This document shows, in pieces, positions 62,589 to 64,000 of a stretch of DNA of 64,000 nucleotides. This DNA comes from Streptomyces termitum (GTDB taxonomy: Bacteria > Actinomycetota > Actinomycetes > Streptomycetales > Streptomycetaceae), in NCBI RefSeq assembly GCF_014650175.1, contig NZ_BMUL01000002.1:501150-565149 (forward strand). Reading direction: 5' to 3'. Positions within the stretch are counted from its first letter, which is position 1. Every line of letters begins with the position of its first letter. The position numbers were made by a program, and so were the translations under genes. A model generated the notes under the pieces. That model had not been told where the DNA came from, did no database searches, and saw only the letters and a list, made by a program, of their open reading frames with translations.

Positions 62589-62900
62589 TCAGGCCGCCGG
62601 TGCCTTCGGCAGGGCGCGCGCGGAGCGCCACAGCTCCTGCGCGGCCCCCGGGGTGGACCGCCACAGCAGCCCGTCGGGATGGTGCAGGACGGCCGTGATC
62701 TCGTCCGGGGTGGGCGGCTCCGCGTTCCCCCGCAGGTAGACCGCGCGCAGACCGAGGTTCCGCAGCCTGGTCAGGGCGCGGGCCCGGTTGGCCGCGTGGA
62801 CGAGGAAGCGCACGGTGGCGCCGTCCCCGGCCGGGCTGGGCAGCCCTATCGCGACCACCACACTGCCTCCCGGCAACTTGCAGAATCCTCCACCAGACAT
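62589..62900 (-). CDS. Conserved small actinobacterial protein of unknown function
   Basis: A 103-residue protein: MSGGGFCKLPGGSVVVAIGLPSPAGDG..., then RFLVHAANRARALTRLRNLGLRAVYLRGN and PTPDEITAVLHHPDGLLWRSTPG. It has no signal peptide or membrane segment. GGGGGAG lies 9 nt before the ATG at 62900. I do not recognise a domain; a mixed alpha/beta fold is likely. It stands between convergent pncA and the M6 protease gene. Confidence 0.72.
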   Translation of the reverse strand: MSGGGFCKLPGGSVVVAIGLPSPAGDGATVRFLVHAANRARALTRLRNLGLRAVYLRGNAEPPTPDEITAVLHHPDGLLWRSTPGAAQELWRSARALPKAPAA

Positions 62901-62961
62901 GCGAAAACGCTCCCCCGTGAGTGGACTGTCAATAAGGAACTGGTCAGAGGCACCTAAACAC

Positions 62962-62997
62962 GATCGGCCGCCGCCCGCTAGGGGGCGACGGCCGATC
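62962..62997 (-). terminator. 15-bp-stem terminator after the M6 protease gene
   Basis: GATCGGCCGCCGCCC and its complement (one mismatch) enclose a 6-nt loop, 26 bp past the protease stop. Confidence 0.78.
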
Positions 62998-63023
62998 ATG
63001 CTTTGACCTGCTACTTCACTGCT

Positions 63024-64000
63024 TTACCGCTTCGAAGGACCCACGCGGACCGTGATCGTGTCGCCGCTCTTCGGCTCCTTGACGATCTGGATCTTCGTGT
63101 TGGTGTCAGTAATCTTGACACCGGCCCGCGGGTTCTCCTCGGTCCAGTAGGTGTTCTTCCGGTCGTCGAAGACCGGGTTGCCCCGCAGCGACGGGACGAA
63201 CGTGGCGACGTCACCCTTGTGGAGCTGGAGGGCGTCGGTCCGGTAGGTGCTGAAGGTGGAGTCGTACGCCTGGACGCGGTTGCGCATCAGGGTGCCGTCC
63301 TTCCACCGCAGCTGCGCCGGGTGGGCGTCGACCGGCAGGACCAGGCCCTGGCCCGGGTGGACGGAGGTGTTGTTGTCCTTCTGGGACAGGTCCCACTTCC
63401 AGATGAGCAGACCGTTCTGGTACGGGTAGTGCTCGACCCAGTTGGCCCGGTCGCCGGTGAAGCCGAAGTTGTACGGGCCGACCTTGAGGGTCTCGTCGTA
63501 CGACACGTACTGGCGGTTCTCGGCGATGTAGTACTGCTCGTACTCGTTGCTGAAGCCCTTGCCGACCCGCGAGAAGCCCTTGGCGGTCCAGCCGTTGTCA
63601 CCGTTCTCCGCGCCGTCCGCGAAGACGGTGGCGCCGTCGGCGGTCAGCGTGATCGCGTCGGCGGTGAAGCCCTTGCCGCCCGCGCCGCCGTCCGTCTGGT
63701 AGCGGAAGCGGAGGTCGACCTTCTTGCCCGCGTAGGCCGAGAGGTCGTAGACGAGCTTCTTGTGGGCGCCGGAGACGTCGGTCAGCGCCGGGGAGCCGGC
63801 CGCGTCGCGCGGGAGGGCCACGCCGTCGGCGGTGCCGTCCACGGCGGTCCAGTTGGCGCCGCCGTCCGTCGACACCTCGGTGTAGAGGTAGTCGTACTCG
63901 GCCTCGATGTCGTACCAGCCCTTGAGCTCCAGGGAGGCGGCCGACTTGCCCGTCAGGTCGACGGAGCGGGTGAGGGTGTTCTTGAGGTCGTCGCCCATGC
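63024..64000 (-). CDS. Immune inhibitor A-type M6 metalloprotease, C-terminal part (truncated by window end)
   Basis: The last 325 or so residues of a secreted protease; the N-terminus and the zinc motif lie beyond the window. Visible are a carbohydrate-binding-like beta domain (SVDLTGKSAASLELKGWYDIEAEYDYLYTEVSTDGGANW), KGFTADAITLTADG, and the family's C-terminal region (EYEQYYIAENRQYVSYDETLKVGPYNFGF, WVEHYPYQNGLLIWKWDLSQKDNNTSVHPGQGLVLPVDAHP). The assignment to peptidase family M6 rests on this C-terminal signature. The protein acts outside the cell. Confidence 0.85.
   Translation of the reverse strand, partial: MGDDLKNTLTRSVDLTGKSAASLELKGWYDIEAEYDYLYTEVSTDGGANWTAVDGTADGVALPRDAAGSPALTDVSGAHKKLVYDLSAYAGKKVDLRFRYQTDGGAGGKGFTADAITLTADGATVFADGAENGDNGWTAKGFSRVGKGFSNEYEQYYIAENRQYVSYDETLKVGPYNFGFTGDRANWVEHYPYQNGLLIWKWDLSQKDNNTSVHPGQGLVLPVDAHPAQLRWKDGTLMRNRVQAYDSTFSTYRTDALQLHKGDVATFVPSLRGNPVFDDRKNTYWTEENPRAGVKITDTNTKIQIVKEPKSGDTITVRVGPSKR

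Overview
The window is high-GC actinobacterial DNA, almost certainly from a Streptomyces chromosome. The evidence is very high GC with strong third-position bias, class E and class F sortases with LAXTG/LPXTG substrates, a mec/cysO/cysM-type cysteine route, two N-acetylglucosamine PTS permeases behind DasR-type operators, HxlR, ROK and GntR regulators, and frequent GTG starts. No rRNA operon, integrase, complete insertion sequence or CRISPR array is visible.

Layout. (1) 0.2-10.6 kb, minus strand: a class F sortase with a secreted partner, a HAD-IIA phosphatase, a Tat-exported phosphodiesterase, and a 2-aminoethylphosphonate-type uptake and degradation cluster (binding protein, two permeases, ATPase, phosphonatase-like hydrolase, FAD oxidoreductase, GntR regulator). 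(2) 10.7-21.5 kb: an LAATG cell-wall protein, a ROK repressor divergent from a Gfo/Idh/MocA oxidoreductase, an LPETG adhesin with a 12-residue Thr/Pro/Glu repeat, an FAA hydrolase, an HxlR regulator divergent from an MFS exporter, a class E sortase and a SEC-C/TPR protein.

(3) 21.5-34.9 kb is an accessory defence island of visibly lower GC. Its first module is a MutL/MORC-like GHKL ATPase, a Z1 superfamily II helicase, a NaeI-type restriction endonuclease with its active-site quartet intact, a Vsr mismatch endonuclease and a convergent C5-cytosine methyltransferase. This is a restriction-modification version of the MutL-Z1 (MZA/paraMORC) theme. After a small membrane protein and a divergent HTH regulator comes a second operon that I cannot match to a named system: winged-helix/HNH-like protein, ParB-fold protein and SNF2-like ATPase. 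Its upstream region carries three TGTTTGCG boxes spaced exactly 31 bp apart plus an inverted copy. This second module is the best candidate for something undescribed.

(4) 34.9-51.7 kb returns to core genome: DUF445, a three-gene ABC-2 exporter, a bifunctional penicillin-binding protein, a 169-bp MITE-like inverted-repeat element that supplies the stop codon of sugE/gdx, a guanidine-III riboswitch before sugE, GroES-like, DUF3618, bcp, two tandem HNH genes abutting an odd tRNA-like gene with a UAG anticodon loop, rdgB, rph, and nagF/nagE1/nagE2 with three DasR-like sites. (5) 51.9-64 kb: a PemK/MazF-like protein, cysM, cysO and a 38-residue leader peptide. A cobalamin transporter behind a cobalamin riboswitch lies between cysO and mec. 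Then come an amino-acid permease, DUF2017, clpS, pncB and pncA behind a perfect palindrome, a small conserved protein, and the 3' part of an M6 metalloprotease that runs off the window.

Functions are assigned by reading conserved motifs, without database searches. Starts were chosen from Shine-Dalgarno spacing, overlaps and family N-termini, and alternatives are given where they matter.
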